Source of the DNA: Streptomyces sp. NBC_00878
Lineage (GTDB): Bacteria > Actinomycetota > Actinomycetes > Streptomycetales > Streptomycetaceae
NCBI RefSeq assembly: GCF_026341515.1
Contig: NZ_JAPEOK010000001.1
Coordinates: forward strand, 6,448,001 to 6,512,000
Direction of reading: 5' to 3'
Length of the DNA: 64,000 nucleotides
In this document: piece after piece, positions 9,608 through 24,003 of the stretch
How the letters are laid out: every line of letters starts with the position of its first letter
Position numbering within the stretch: position 1 is the stretch's first letter
The notes under the pieces: generated by a model
What the model was told of the DNA's origin: nothing
Database searches by the model: none
What the model saw: the letters and a program-made list of their open reading frames with translations, nothing else
Translations under genes and position numbers: made by a program

Positions 9608-9645
9608 GAAGAGCGATCATCCATCTGGGTGGTCGCTCTTCGGCG
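9608..9645 (+). terminator. Terminator after rplL
   Basis: A near-perfect stem (9608-9622 with 9628-9641, one G-U pair), 100 bases after rplL. It separates rplJL from rpoBC, although readthrough is usual at this position in other bacteria. Confidence 0.75.
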
Positions 9646-9957
9646 TTCGAGGGGGCCGTGCGGTGGCTGCCTTGCGCAGTAGGTCGCGGCGAGTATCGTG
9701 ATCTTCGTTCGTGCCTCCGGCCGCCCTGTGACGGGCAGCGAGACAGGTTGCAAGACGGGTTGCAAGTGACGATGGCAGCACTCGTTTTGGGCATGGGGGG
9801 CCTTGACGAACCGCACGCAGCGCGCAATTCTCAGGACGCGTCGTCACAACGATCCGGATCCGAGGCATGGATCGGTGGCGAAGAGGGCAGTATCGATGTG
9901 CATCGAGGGCGTGGCTTGCAGCAGGGGTTGAGAACAACGAGGGTCTTCAAAAACCCG
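9646..9957 (+). other. Long non-coding stretch upstream of rpoB
   Basis: No convincing gene: open frames here lack codon bias. It holds a direct repeat at 9742-9765 (GACAGGTTGCAA then GACGGGTTGCAA). The remainder is probably a promoter-distal spacer. Confidence 0.5.
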
Positions 9958-9960
9958 CAC

Positions 9961-9989
9961 TGGACATCAGTGGGCCTAGTGGCTACACT
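9961..9989 (+). promoter_or_regulatory. rpoB promoter candidate
   Basis: TGGACA (9961-9966), a 17-base spacer, then TACACT (9984-9989): a good match to the vegetative sigma consensus. It is 185 bases before the rpoB start. A perfect inverted repeat CACTG-GACAT-CAGTG (9958-9972) overlaps the -35 box and could be an operator. Confidence 0.7.
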
Positions 9990-10173
9990 GACCCTTTGCG
10001 CTGCCTGTTAGCTGCCTCCTGCCCGTCACCAGGGGCATGCCCTCGCTTGAGCACTGTGGATTGAAACGACCCTGACCTGGTCCTTTTCGGCTGGTTCAGG
10101 AAACGTCTGTCTCTGTGCCCGGCTTGGGACCGGTACGCGCGTAGTGAGTCCGAGCCCTCGGAAGGACCCCCTC

Positions 10174-13100
10174 TTGGCCGCCTCGCGCACTGCCTCCGCG
10201 AATACGAACAACGGCGCCAGCACCGCCCCGCTGCGCATTTCCTTTGCAAAGATCAAGGAGCCGCTCGAGGTTCCGAACCTTCTTGCGCTGCAGACCGAGA
10301 GCTTCGACTGGCTGCTCGGCAATGCCGCGTGGAAGGCTCGCGTCGAGGCGGCTCTGGATTCAGGTCAGGACGTCCCCACCAAGTCCGGTCTGGAGGAGAT
10401 CTTCGAGGAGATCTCCCCGATCGAGGACTTCTCCGGGTCGATGTCGCTGACCTTCCGCGACCACCGTTTCGAGCCTCCGAAGAACAGCATCGACGAGTGC
10501 AAGGAGCGCGACTTCACGTACTCCGCGCCGCTCTTCGTCACCGCCGAGTTCACCAACAACGAGACCGGCGAGATCAAGTCCCAGACGGTCTTCATGGGCG
10601 ATTTCCCGCTCATGACCAACAAGGGCACCTTCGTCATCAACGGCACCGAGCGTGTCGTCGTGTCGCAGCTGGTCCGTTCGCCGGGCGTCTACTTCGACTC
10701 CTCGATCGACAAGACGTCCGACAAGGACATCTTCTCCGCGAAGGTCATCCCGTCCCGGGGTGCCTGGCTGGAGATGGAGATCGACAAGCGCGACATGGTC
10801 GGTGTCCGCATCGACCGCAAGCGCAAGCAGTCGGTCACCGTCCTCCTCAAGGCTCTCGGCTGGACGACCGAGCAGATCCTGGAGGAGTTCGGCGAGTACG
10901 AGTCCATGCGCGCCACCCTGGAGAAGGACCACACCCAGGGCCAGGACGACGCGCTGCTCGACATCTACCGCAAGCTGCGTCCGGGCGAGCCGCCGACCCG
11001 AGAGGCCGCCCAGACCCTGCTGGAGAACCTCTACTTCAACCCGAAGCGCTACGACCTCGCCAAGGTCGGCCGCTACAAGGTCAACAAGAAGCTGGGCGGC
11101 GAAGCCCCGCTGGACGCCGGCATCCTGACCGTCGAGGACATCATCTCGACGATCAAGTACCTGGTGAAGCTGCACGCCGGTGAGACCGAGACCGTCGGTG
11201 ACAGCGGCACCTCGATCGTCGTCGAGACCGACGACATCGACCACTTCGGCAACCGTCGTCTGCGTAACGTCGGCGAGCTCATCCAGAACCAGGTCCGTAC
11301 GGGTCTGGCGCGTATGGAGCGAGTCGTCCGTGAGCGCATGACGACTCAGGACGTCGAGGCGATCACGCCGCAGACCCTGATCAACATCCGGCCGGTCGTC
11401 GCCTCCATCAAGGAGTTCTTCGGCACCAGCCAGCTGTCGCAGTTCATGGACCAGAACAACCCGCTGTCGGGTCTCACCCACAAGCGCCGTCTGTCGGCGC
11501 TCGGCCCGGGTGGTCTCTCCCGTGAGCGGGCCGGCTTCGAGGTCCGTGACGTGCACCCCTCGCACTACGGCCGCATGTGCCCGATCGAGACCCCCGAAGG
11601 CCCGAACATCGGCCTGATCGGCTCGCTCGCCTCCTACGGCCGGGTCAACGCGTTCGGTTTCGTCGAGACGCCGTACCGCAAGGTCGTCGGCGGTCAGGTC
11701 ACCGACGAGGTCGACTACCTGACGGCCGACGAAGAGGACCGGTTCGTCATCGCGCAGGCCAACGCCTCGCTCAATGACGACATGCGTTTCGACGAGGCCC
11801 GTGTCCTGGTCCGCCGTCGTGGCGGTGAGGTCGACTACGTCCCCGGTGACGACGTCGACTACATGGACGTCTCGCCGCGCCAGATGGTGTCCGTCGCCAC
11901 CGCGATGATCCCCTTCCTGGAGCACGACGACGCCAACCGTGCCCTCATGGGCGCGAACATGATGCGCCAGGCCGTGCCGCTGATCACCGCCGAGGCCCCC
12001 CTCGTCGGTACGGGCATGGAGTACCGCTGCGCCGTCGACGCCGGTGACGTCATCAAGGCCGAGAAGGCGGGTGTCGTCCAGGAGGTTTCCGCGGACTACG
12101 TCACCGTGGCCAACGACGACGGCACGTACACCACCTACCGGGTGGCCAAGTTCTCCCGTTCCAACCAGGGAACCTCGGTCAACCAGAAGGTCGTCGTCGA
12201 CGAGGGCGACCGGGTCGTCGAGAACCAGGTTCTCGCCGACGGTCCGGCCACCCAGGAAGGCGAGATGGCGCTGGGCAAGAACCTGCTCGTCGCCTTCATG
12301 CCGTGGGAGGGTCACAACTACGAGGACGCGATCATCCTGTCGCAGCGCCTCGTGCAGGACGACGTCCTCTCCTCGATCCACATCGAGGAGCACGAGGTCG
12401 ACGCCCGTGACACCAAGCTCGGCCCCGAGGAGATCACCCGGGACATCCCGAACGTCTCCGAGGAGGTCCTCGCCGACCTCGACGAGCGCGGCATCATCCG
12501 CATCGGTGCCGAGGTCGTCGCCGGTGACATCCTGGTCGGCAAGGTCACGCCCAAGGGTGAGACCGAGCTGACCCCGGAGGAGCGCCTGCTCCGCGCGATC
12601 TTCGGTGAGAAGGCGCGCGAAGTGCGCGACACCTCGCTGAAGGTGCCGCACGGCGAGATCGGCAAGGTCATCGGCGTCCGCGTCTTCGACCGTGAAGAGG
12701 GCGACGAGCTGCCGCCGGGCGTGAACCAGCTGGTTCGTGTCTACGTGGCTCAGAAGCGCAAGATCACCGACGGTGACAAGCTCGCCGGCCGTCACGGCAA
12801 CAAGGGCGTCATCTCCAAGATCCTGCCGATCGAGGACATGCCGTTCCTGGAGGACGGCACCCCGGTCGACATCATCCTCAACCCGCTGGGTGTCCCGTCC
12901 CGAATGAACCCGGGACAGGTCCTGGAGATCCACCTCGGCTGGCTCGCCAGCCGCGGCTGGGACGTCTCCGGGCTCGGCGACGAGTGGGCGCAGCGTCTCC
13001 AGTCCATCGAGGCGGACAAGGTCGACCCCGGCACGAACGTCGCCACCCCCGTCTTCGACGGTGCGCGTGAGGACGAGCTGGCCGGTCTGCTCCAGCACAC

Positions 13101-13656
13101 CATCCCGAACCGCGACGGCGAGCGCATGGTGCTCCCCACCGGTAAGGCGCCTCTGTTCGACGGCCGCTCCGGCGAGCCGTTCCCGGAGCCGATCTCGGTC
13201 GGCTACATGTACATCCTCAAGCTCCACCACCTGGTCGACGACAAGCTGCACGCCCGGTCGACCGGTCCGTACTCGATGATCACCCAGCAGCCGCTGGGTG
13301 GTAAGGCCCAGTTCGGTGGCCAGCGCTTCGGTGAGATGGAGGTGTGGGCGCTGGAGGCTTATGGCGCCGCTTACGCCCTCCAGGAGCTGCTGACCATCAA
13401 GTCCGACGACGTGACCGGCCGCGTGAAGGTCTACGAGGCCATCGTCAAGGGCGAGAACATCCCCGAGCCCGGCATTCCCGAGTCCTTCAAGGTGCTCATC
13501 AAGGAAATGCAGTCGCTCTGCCTCAACGTGGAGGTGCTGTCCTCGGACGGCATGTCCATCGAGATGCGCGACACGGACGAGGACGTCTTCCGCGCCGCGG
13601 AGGAGCTCGGTATCGACCTGTCCCGGCGCGAGCCGAGCAGCGTCGAAGAGGTCTGA
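10174..13656 (+). CDS. rpoB: DNA-directed RNA polymerase beta subunit
   Basis: A 1,160-residue beta subunit. The chosen start is the TTG at 10174, giving an N-terminus [13 protein letters not shown] that matches streptomycete RpoB, with GGAAGG just upstream. A GTG 30 bases earlier is in frame but lacks that support. The rifampicin-binding region near residue 419 reads [16 protein letters not shown] then [13 protein letters not shown], so the usual resistance positions (Asp, His, Ser) are wild type. Also visible are the [14 protein letters not shown] and [23 protein letters not shown] blocks contacting the active site and clamp. Confidence 0.98.
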   Translation: MAASRTASANTNNGASTAPLRISFAKIKEPLEVPNLLALQTESFDWLLGNAAWKARVEAALDSGQDVPTKSGLEEIFEEISPIEDFSGSMSLTFRDHRFEPPKNSIDECKERDFTYSAPLFVTAEFTNNETGEIKSQTVFMGDFPLMTNKGTFVINGTERVVVSQLVRSPGVYFDSSIDKTSDKDIFSAKVIPSRGAWLEMEIDKRDMVGVRIDRKRKQSVTVLLKALGWTTEQILEEFGEYESMRATLEKDHTQGQDDALLDIYRKLRPGEPPTREAAQTLLENLYFNPKRYDLAKVGRYKVNKKLGGEAPLDAGILTVEDIISTIKYLVKLHAGETETVGDSGTSIVVETDDIDHFGNRRLRNVGELIQNQVRTGLARMERVVRERMTTQDVEAITPQTLINIRPVVASIKEFFGTSQLSQFMDQNNPLSGLTHKRRLSALGPGGLSRERAGFEVRDVHPSHYGRMCPIETPEGPNIGLIGSLASYGRVNAFGFVETPYRKVVGGQVTDEVDYLTADEEDRFVIAQANASLNDDMRFDEARVLVRRRGGEVDYVPGDDVDYMDVSPRQMVSVATAMIPFLEHDDANRALMGANMMRQAVPLITAEAPLVGTGMEYRCAVDAGDVIKAEKAGVVQEVSADYVTVANDDGTYTTYRVAKFSRSNQGTSVNQKVVVDEGDRVVENQVLADGPATQEGEMALGKNLLVAFMPWEGHNYEDAIILSQRLVQDDVLSSIHIEEHEVDARDTKLGPEEITRDIPNVSEEVLADLDERGIIRIGAEVVAGDILVGKVTPKGETELTPEERLLRAIFGEKAREVRDTSLKVPHGEIGKVIGVRVFDREEGDELPPGVNQLVRVYVAQKRKITDGDKLAGRHGNKGVISKILPIEDMPFLEDGTPVDIILNPLGVPSRMNPGQVLEIHLGWLASRGWDVSGLGDEWAQRLQSIEADKVDPGTNVATPVFDGAREDELAGLLQHTIPNRDGERMVLPTGKAPLFDGRSGEPFPEPISVGYMYILKLHHLVDDKLHARSTGPYSMITQQPLGGKAQFGGQRFGEMEVWALEAYGAAYALQELLTIKSDDVTGRVKVYEAIVKGENIPEPGIPESFKVLIKEMQSLCLNVEVLSSDGMSIEMRDTDEDVFRAAEELGIDLSRREPSSVEEV

Positions 13657-13664
13657 CGGGTCTG

Positions 13665-13693
13665 GCCGGGGCTCCCTGAACAAGAGCCCCGGC
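13665..13693 (+). other. Hairpin in the rpoB-rpoC spacer
   Basis: A perfect 10-bp stem, GCCGGGGCTC (13665-13674) with GAGCCCCGGC (13684-13693), with no T-run. It may mark RNA processing or partial attenuation between rpoB and rpoC. Its function is not known. Confidence 0.5.
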
Positions 13694-13753
13694 TAACCCC
13701 GGACCCCAGTCAGACCAGTGAAGAATCGACCCCGAAAGAGGGATTGACGACAA

Positions 13754-17653
<3,900 letters not shown>

Positions 17654-17670
17654 GCGGGTCGCTTGAGTTG

Positions 17671-17706
17671 AAGGGCGGTCACCTTTCGGGGTGGCCGCCC
17701 TTCGGC
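17671..17706 (+). terminator. Terminator after rpoC
   Basis: AGGGCGGTCACC pairs with GGTGGCCGCCCT (one G-U or mismatch tolerated) across TTTCGG, followed by TCGGCTTTT. It ends the rpoBC transcript. Confidence 0.85.
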
Positions 17707-17786
17707 TTTTCCCGTGACGGGAACCTATGCCGGAAATGCCGCGTTGGAGCATGATGGAAGGCCAGTCGCTGGGGGGAGGTGCTCCC

Positions 17787-18410
17787 GTGTCGTACCCGTC
17801 GTGGCAGCCCGGGGAGGGGCCGAAGGATCCACAGGTCCCGCAGGGGCCGGGCGGTCCGCCGTCCTGGCGCGGGCCGAGTGGTCCACCGCCGTTCTGGCCC
17901 CAGCAGAGCGTTCCGCCGCAGCCCGGGTACGTGGACAGCGGGCATTCCATGCTCGCCTCCCACGCCGATCGGGAGCGGGCCGTCGACGTGCTCAGAGCGG
18001 GCTTCGGCGAGGGACGCATGGAGCAGGCCGAGTTCGAGAAGCGGGTGGCACGGGCCTACGCGGCCCGTACGGTGGGCGAGCTGGCCCTTCTGGTGGCCGA
18101 CCTCCCTCAGGGCCCCGTACCGCTGCCGGCGGCCGCAGCGGCCGTGCCACGGACCTTCCTGCCCATGCAGGTGCCGAAGACGAACGAGAAGGCGATCGGC
18201 GCGGCGATCTGCGGCGGGCTCTGCCTCGTGACCGTCGGGCTCACCGGCATTCCCGCCGTGATCCTGGGCCATTCCGCGCGCTCCGAGATCCGGCGCACGG
18301 GCGAGGGCGGTGACGGTCTCGCGCTCACCGGGCTCGTCCTCGGCTGGCTGTCCACGGCGGGCTGGGCGCTCCTGGTGACACTGCTGCTCATCGCGGCGGT
18401 GACGACCTGA
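17787..18410 (+). CDS. DUF1707/DUF4190 membrane protein
   Basis: 207 residues if started at the GTG at 17787, which has GGGGGGAGG seven bases upstream. An in-frame ATG at 17727 lacks a ribosome site. A Pro/Gly-rich N-terminus leads to a DUF1707 domain (about residues 57-108, HADRERAVDVLRAGFGEGRM). Two membrane segments around GHSARSEIRRTGEGGDG are typical of DUF4190. The function is unknown. It sits between rpoC and rpsL and is probably a separate transcription unit. Confidence 0.8.
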   Translation: MSYPSWQPGEGPKDPQVPQGPGGPPSWRGPSGPPPFWPQQSVPPQPGYVDSGHSMLASHADRERAVDVLRAGFGEGRMEQAEFEKRVARAYAARTVGELALLVADLPQGPVPLPAAAAAVPRTFLPMQVPKTNEKAIGAAICGGLCLVTVGLTGIPAVILGHSARSEIRRTGEGGDGLALTGLVLGWLSTAGWALLVTLLLIAAVTT

Positions 18411-18477
18411 CGAAGATCGGGAACGGCGCGGTGGCTTGGCGAGGCCCGCTCGGAAATGTTAGTGCGGTCCATTTGTT

Positions 18478-18506
18478 TTGACCGCAGCGTATGAGGTAGG
18501 TACGCT
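18478..18506 (+). promoter_or_regulatory. rpsL (str operon) promoter candidate
   Basis: TTGACC (18478-18483), a 17-base spacer, TACGCT (18501-18506): a strong vegetative-type promoter. The implied 5' leader is about 190 bases. Confidence 0.75.
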
Positions 18507-18626
18507 CAGACCTTGTGCCTGGGGTGTGCCCTGGCTCCCGTGCGTGCCTTCGAACCGCAGGGGAAGCCGTAAGCGGCCACCGTAAATCTGCGCCCTTCCC
18601 GCCTTTCGGCGGGAGTCTGCAGGCTT

Positions 18627-18660
18627 CGACACACCCGACCGCGTGGGTCGGCGGTGTTCC
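18627..18660 (+). promoter_or_regulatory. Leader hairpin shared with rpsJ (copy 1)
   Basis: Hairpin with inner stem CGACC/GGTCG, loop GCGTG and outer stem ACACC/GGTGT, about 42 bases before the rpsL start. A 29-base stretch matches the rpsJ leader at 28271-28299 at all but two positions. It is a candidate cis-regulatory RNA element for ribosomal protein operons. Confidence 0.65.
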
Positions 18661-18701
18661 AGGTTAGCTTCACCATTCGGCACACAGAAACCGGAGAAGT
18701 A

Positions 18702-19073
18702 GTGCCTACGATCCAGCAGCTGGTCCGGAAGGGCCGGCAGGACAAGGTCGAGAAGAACAAGACGCCCGCACTCGAGGGTTCGCCCCAGCGTCGCGGCGTC
18801 TGCACGCGTGTGTTCACGACCACCCCGAAGAAGCCGAACTCGGCCCTGCGTAAGGTCGCGCGTGTGCGTCTGACCAGCGGGATCGAAGTCACCGCTTACA
18901 TTCCGGGTGAGGGACACAACCTGCAGGAGCACTCCATCGTGCTCGTGCGTGGTGGCCGTGTGAAGGACCTGCCGGGTGTTCGCTACAAGATCATCCGAGG
19001 TTCGCTTGACACGCAGGGTGTCAAGAACCGCAAGCAGGCCCGCAGCCGCTACGGCGCCAAGAAGGAGAAGTAG
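18702..19073 (+). CDS. rpsL: 30S ribosomal protein S12
   Basis: A 123-residue S12 (uS12) in the decoding centre. The frame extends 16 codons upstream, but GGAGAAGTA precedes the GTG at 18702 and [12 protein letters not shown] is the standard N-terminus. Lys43 (TTTPKKPNS) and Lys88 ([10 protein letters not shown]) are both wild type, predicting the streptomycin-sensitive form. It is the first gene of the str operon. Confidence 0.98.
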   Translation: MPTIQQLVRKGRQDKVEKNKTPALEGSPQRRGVCTRVFTTTPKKPNSALRKVARVRLTSGIEVTAYIPGEGHNLQEHSIVLVRGGRVKDLPGVRYKIIRGSLDTQGVKNRKQARSRYGAKKEK

Positions 19074-19075
19074 AA

Positions 19076-19546
19076 ATGCCTCGTAAGGGCCCCGCCCCGA
19101 AGCGCCCGGTCATCATCGACCCGGTCTACGGTTCCCCTCTGGTGACCTCCCTGATCAACAAGGTGCTGCTCAACGGCAAGCGCTCCACCGCCGAGCGCAT
19201 CGTCTACGGCGCCATGGAGGGCCTGCGCGAGAAGACCGGCAACGACCCGGTCATCACGCTCAAGCGCGCTCTGGAGAACATCAAGCCGACTCTTGAGGTC
19301 AAGTCCCGCCGTGTCGGTGGCGCCACCTACCAGGTGCCGGTCGAGGTCAAGCCCGGCCGCGCCAGCACCCTGGCGCTGCGCTGGCTGGTCGGTTACTCCC
19401 GCGCCCGTCGCGAGAAGACCATGACCGAGCGTCTGCTCAACGAGCTTCTCGACGCGTCCAACGGCCTCGGTGCCGCTGTGAAGAAGCGCGAGGACACCCA
19501 CAAGATGGCCGAGTCCAACAAGGCCTTCGCGCACTACCGCTGGTAG
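19076..19546 (+). CDS. rpsG: 30S ribosomal protein S7
   Basis: A 156-residue S7 (uS7), the primary assembly protein for the 30S head. It shows the standard [15 protein letters not shown] start, the [19 protein letters not shown] helix and the [12 protein letters not shown] beta hairpin that reaches the E site. It follows rpsL by two bases. In E. coli S7 represses this operon. No specific site is visible here. Confidence 0.98.
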   Translation: MPRKGPAPKRPVIIDPVYGSPLVTSLINKVLLNGKRSTAERIVYGAMEGLREKTGNDPVITLKRALENIKPTLEVKSRRVGGATYQVPVEVKPGRASTLALRWLVGYSRARREKTMTERLLNELLDASNGLGAAVKKREDTHKMAESNKAFAHYRW

Positions 19547-19585
19547 TCGCTACCCCCATCGAGACCGAGAGAAGACCGAAGCCTT

Positions 19586-21715
19586 ATGGCTACCACTTCA
19601 CTTGACCTGGCCAGGGTCCGCAACATCGGGATCATGGCCCACATCGACGCGGGTAAGACGACCACCACCGAGCGGATCCTCTTCTACACCGGCGTCAGCT
19701 ACAAGATCGGTGAAGTCCACGACGGCGCTGCCACCATGGACTGGATGGAGCAGGAGCAGGAGCGTGGCATCACGATCACCTCTGCTGCCACCACCTGTCA
19801 CTGGCCGCTTGAGGACGACGACTACACGATCAACATCATCGACACCCCGGGGCACGTCGACTTCACGGTCGAGGTGGAGCGTTCGCTCCGCGTCCTCGAC
19901 GGTGCCGTCACGGTGTTCGACGGTGTCGCGGGCGTTGAGCCGCAGTCCGAGACGGTGTGGCGTCAGGCCGACCGTTACGGCGTGCCGCGCATCTGCTTCG
20001 TGAACAAGCTGGACCGTACGGGCGCGGAGTTCCACCGCTGCGTCGACATGATCAAGGACCGCCTCGGTGCGGTTCCGCTGATCATGCAGCTTCCGATCGG
20101 TGCCGAGATGGACTTCAAGGGTGTTGTGGACCTGGTCCGCATGAAGGCGCTCGTGTGGTCCGCCGAGGCGGCCAAGGGCGAGATGTACGACGTCGTCGAC
20201 ATCCCGGCCACGCACGCCGAGGCTGCCGAGGAGTACCGCGGCAAGCTCGTCGAGGCCGTCGCGGAGAACGACGACGAGATCATGGAGCTGTTCCTGGAGG
20301 GCCAGGAGCCCACCGAGGAGCAGCTGTACGCCGCGATCCGTCGCGTCACCATCGCGTCCGGCAAGTCCAAGGGCGTCACGGTCACCCCGGTGTTCTGTGG
20401 CACCGCGTTCAAGAACAAGGGCGTCCAGCCCCTGCTCGACGCGGTCGTGCGCTACCTGCCGACCCCGCTCGACGTCGAGGCCATCGAAGGTCACGACGTC
20501 AAGGACCCCGAGGTCGTCGTCAAGCGCAAGCCGTCCGTGGACGAGCCGCTGTCCGCGCTCGCGTTCAAGATCATGAGCGACCCGCACCTGGGCAAGCTCA
20601 CCTTCGTCCGGGTCTACTCGGGCCGCCTGGAGTCCGGCACCGCGGTGCTGAACTCCGTCAAGGGCAAGAAGGAGCGCATCGGCAAGATCTACCGCATGCA
20701 CGCGAACAAGCGTGAGGAGATCGAGGCGGTGGGCGCCGGCGACATCGTCGCCGTGATGGGCCTGAAGCAGACCACCACCGGTGAGACGCTGTCCGACGAC
20801 AAGAACCCGGTGATCCTGGAGTCCATGGACTTCCCGGCGCCGGTCATTCAGGTCGCGATCGAGCCCAAGTCCAAGGGTGACCAGGAGAAGCTGGGTGTCG
20901 CCATCCAGCGTCTCGCGGAGGAGGACCCCTCCTTCCAGGTTCACTCGGACGAGGAGACCGGCCAGACCATCATCGGCGGTATGGGCGAGCTGCACCTCGA
21001 GGTGCTGGTCGACCGTATGCGCCGTGAGTTCAAGGTCGAGGCCAACGTCGGTAAGCCGCAGGTCGCCTACCGTGAGACGATCCGCAAGGCCGTCGAGCGC
21101 GTGGACTACACCCACAAGAAGCAGACCGGCGGTACCGGTCAGTTCGCCAAGGTGCAGATCGCGATCGAGCCCATCACCGAGACCGACGGTCCGGCGTACG
21201 AGTTCGTGAACAAGGTGACCGGTGGCCGTATCCCGCGGGAGTACATCCCGTCGGTGGACGCCGGTGCGCAGGAGGCCATGCAGTTCGGCATCCTCGCCGG
21301 GTACGAGATGACGGGTGTCCGCATCACGCTTCTCGACGGTGCCTACCACGAGGTCGACTCCTCCGAGCTCGCCTTCAAGATCGCCGGTTCGCAGGCCTTC
21401 AAGGAGGCCGCCCGCAAGGCCAGCCCCGTGCTGCTCGAACCGATGATGGCCGTCGAGGTCACCACGCCCGAGGACTACATGGGCGATGTCATCGGCGACA
21501 TCAACTCCCGCCGTGGCCAGATCCAGGCCATGGAGGAGCGTGCCGGTGCCCGCGTCGTGAAGGGCCTGGTTCCACTGTCGGAGATGTTCGGCTACGTCGG
21601 CGACCTCCGCAGCAAGACATCGGGTCGCGCGAGCTACTCGATGCAGTTCGACTCCTACGCCGAGGTTCCCCGGAACGTCGCCGAGGAGATCATCGCGAAG
21701 GCCAAGGGCGAGTAA
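19586..21715 (+). CDS. fusA: Elongation factor G
   Basis: A 709-residue translocation GTPase. The G domain has [15 protein letters not shown] (P-loop near residue 18), the switch [21 protein letters not shown], and the five-domain EF-G layout through the C-terminal [32 protein letters not shown] precedes the ATG. It lies in the str operon after rpsG (39-base gap). Confidence 0.98.
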   Translation: MATTSLDLARVRNIGIMAHIDAGKTTTTERILFYTGVSYKIGEVHDGAATMDWMEQEQERGITITSAATTCHWPLEDDDYTINIIDTPGHVDFTVEVERSLRVLDGAVTVFDGVAGVEPQSETVWRQADRYGVPRICFVNKLDRTGAEFHRCVDMIKDRLGAVPLIMQLPIGAEMDFKGVVDLVRMKALVWSAEAAKGEMYDVVDIPATHAEAAEEYRGKLVEAVAENDDEIMELFLEGQEPTEEQLYAAIRRVTIASGKSKGVTVTPVFCGTAFKNKGVQPLLDAVVRYLPTPLDVEAIEGHDVKDPEVVVKRKPSVDEPLSALAFKIMSDPHLGKLTFVRVYSGRLESGTAVLNSVKGKKERIGKIYRMHANKREEIEAVGAGDIVAVMGLKQTTTGETLSDDKNPVILESMDFPAPVIQVAIEPKSKGDQEKLGVAIQRLAEEDPSFQVHSDEETGQTIIGGMGELHLEVLVDRMRREFKVEANVGKPQVAYRETIRKAVERVDYTHKKQTGGTGQFAKVQIAIEPITETDGPAYEFVNKVTGGRIPREYIPSVDAGAQEAMQFGILAGYEMTGVRITLLDGAYHEVDSSELAFKIAGSQAFKEAARKASPVLLEPMMAVEVTTPEDYMGDVIGDINSRRGQIQAMEERAGARVVKGLVPLSEMFGYVGDLRSKTSGRASYSMQFDSYAEVPRNVAEEIIAKAKGE

Positions 21716-21753
21716 CTCAGCGAGTCGGACTCAACCGAGTTCACACCTTAGGC

Positions 21754-21782
21754 TTGACTCCGGAGCCTGCTGGGGCATTCCA
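21754..21782 (+). promoter_or_regulatory. Possible tuf-specific promoter
   Basis: TTGACT, a 17-base spacer, then ATTCCA in the 168-base fusA-tuf gap. The -10 is poor. A dedicated tuf1 promoter in this gap has been described for other streptomycetes (from memory), which supports looking here. Confidence 0.35.
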
Positions 21783-21883
21783 CCGCAAACAGCGGCGGAA
21801 CCGCCCCGGGCCCCGGCTTTCCAGCAAAGATCACCTGGCGCCGATGAGTAAGGCGTACAGAACCACTCCACAGGAGGACCCCA

Positions 21884-23077
<1,194 letters not shown>

Positions 23078-23144
23078 GCGTCGCTTACCTGTTGGGCTTG
23101 AACGCCTGGTAGCTCCAGCGTCAGCTGAGCTGAGAGCTCTTCGA

Positions 23145-23180
23145 AGGGGCCCGTACGACTTCGGTCGTGCGGGTCCTTTT
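23145..23180 (+). terminator. Terminator after tuf
   Basis: GC-rich stem with a TTCG tetraloop (GGCCCGTACGAC with GTCGTGCGGGTC) followed by CTTTTGCTGTTT. It closes the str operon. Confidence 0.9.
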
Positions 23181-23244
23181 GCTGTTTGCGCTGGAGAGAG
23201 CTGAACGCTGGAGAGGCACTGAGTGGCGATGAGCCGGAGCGGGG

Positions 23245-23661
23245 TCAGCCCGGGGGCGCGAACACGCTTCGTTCCGTCACGTCGGTGAGAATGCGGGCGG
23301 CAGCGCGGAAGTCGTTGTCGTCGTGCAGGACGACCAGGCCGTGGTGAGAGGCCGTGGCGCAGACCAGCCAGTCGATGACGGACAGGCTCTGGTGCTGGCC
23401 TCGTTGGGCGAGGCGGTACTGTGCCGCCTCGATCCACCGCCAGACGCCCTTCGGGACCGGCACGTCCGGGTACAGGTCGGCGAACATCTCCGTCATGAGG
23501 TCGTATTCGTCGAGACCGCGTGCGGACTGGAGGAACTCGGTGCGCTGTGCGGCGCATGAGCCGATGGCTCCTTCGTCGAGTTCGTGAGCCCAGAGGTCGT
23601 TGAGCTTTCTGTCGCGCTGGAGCCGCCACACGGCGGTCGAGTCGGCGAGATAGCGGATCAC
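23245..23661 (-). CDS. PIN-domain toxin (VapC-like)
   Basis: A 138-residue PIN-fold nuclease. Acidic residues fit the active site: Asp7 in YLADSTAVW, Glu42 in RTEFLQSARG, Asp97 in SVIDWLVCATA, and Asp114/115/117 in LHDDNDF. VapC toxins cleave tRNA or rRNA. The start is GTG, two bases after the stop of the upstream antitoxin gene, so the pair is translationally linked. It sits just downstream of tuf, in the accessory segment. Assignment as a toxin rests on the domain plus the partner gene. Confidence 0.85.
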   Translation of the reverse strand: MIRYLADSTAVWRLQRDRKLNDLWAHELDEGAIGSCAAQRTEFLQSARGLDEYDLMTEMFADLYPDVPVPKGVWRWIEAAQYRLAQRGQHQSLSVIDWLVCATASHHGLVVLHDDNDFRAAARILTDVTERSVFAPPG

Positions 23662-23663
23662 GG

Positions 23664-23912
23664 TCAGGCGATGCCCTTCTCCGTGGGCTCCCCGGCCGGG
23701 GCCCCCTTCTCCGCCGCGTGGCGCCGCCAGAAGTCGCCCTCATCCCACTGCTGGGCCCGCTCAAGATGCCGCAGCCTGGCCTCGGTGCGGCGGCGGCGCT
23801 CGGCGTACTCCCGGAGAGCGATGTTGACCATCTCCTTTTTGGTCTTGGCCCCCGACAGCCGCATGGCCTCGGCGAGGGCTTCGTCGTCGATGTCGATCTG
23901 AGTGGCGGACAT
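23664..23912 (-). CDS. Antitoxin (VapB-like, ribbon-helix-helix)
   Basis: 82 residues starting at the ATG at 23912, which has GGAGG six bases upstream; the frame extends 19 codons further without support. Residues 1-45 (SATQIDIDDEALAEAMRLSG, then KTKKEMVNIALREYAERRRR) have the ribbon-helix-helix form typical of VapB DNA-binding antitoxins. The basic/acidic C-terminus would wrap the toxin. Such antitoxins usually autoregulate their promoter, here upstream of 23912. Confidence 0.82.
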   Translation of the reverse strand: MSATQIDIDDEALAEAMRLSGAKTKKEMVNIALREYAERRRRTEARLRHLERAQQWDEGDFWRRHAAEKGAPAGEPTEKGIA

Positions 23913-24003
23913 CAGGCACCTCCGCAGATGGGCTCCATGGGCACCATACAAAGGTAGCCAATGCCTCATACATCCGCAGGGCCCTTCCAGGGGTTTCCGG
24001 CCG

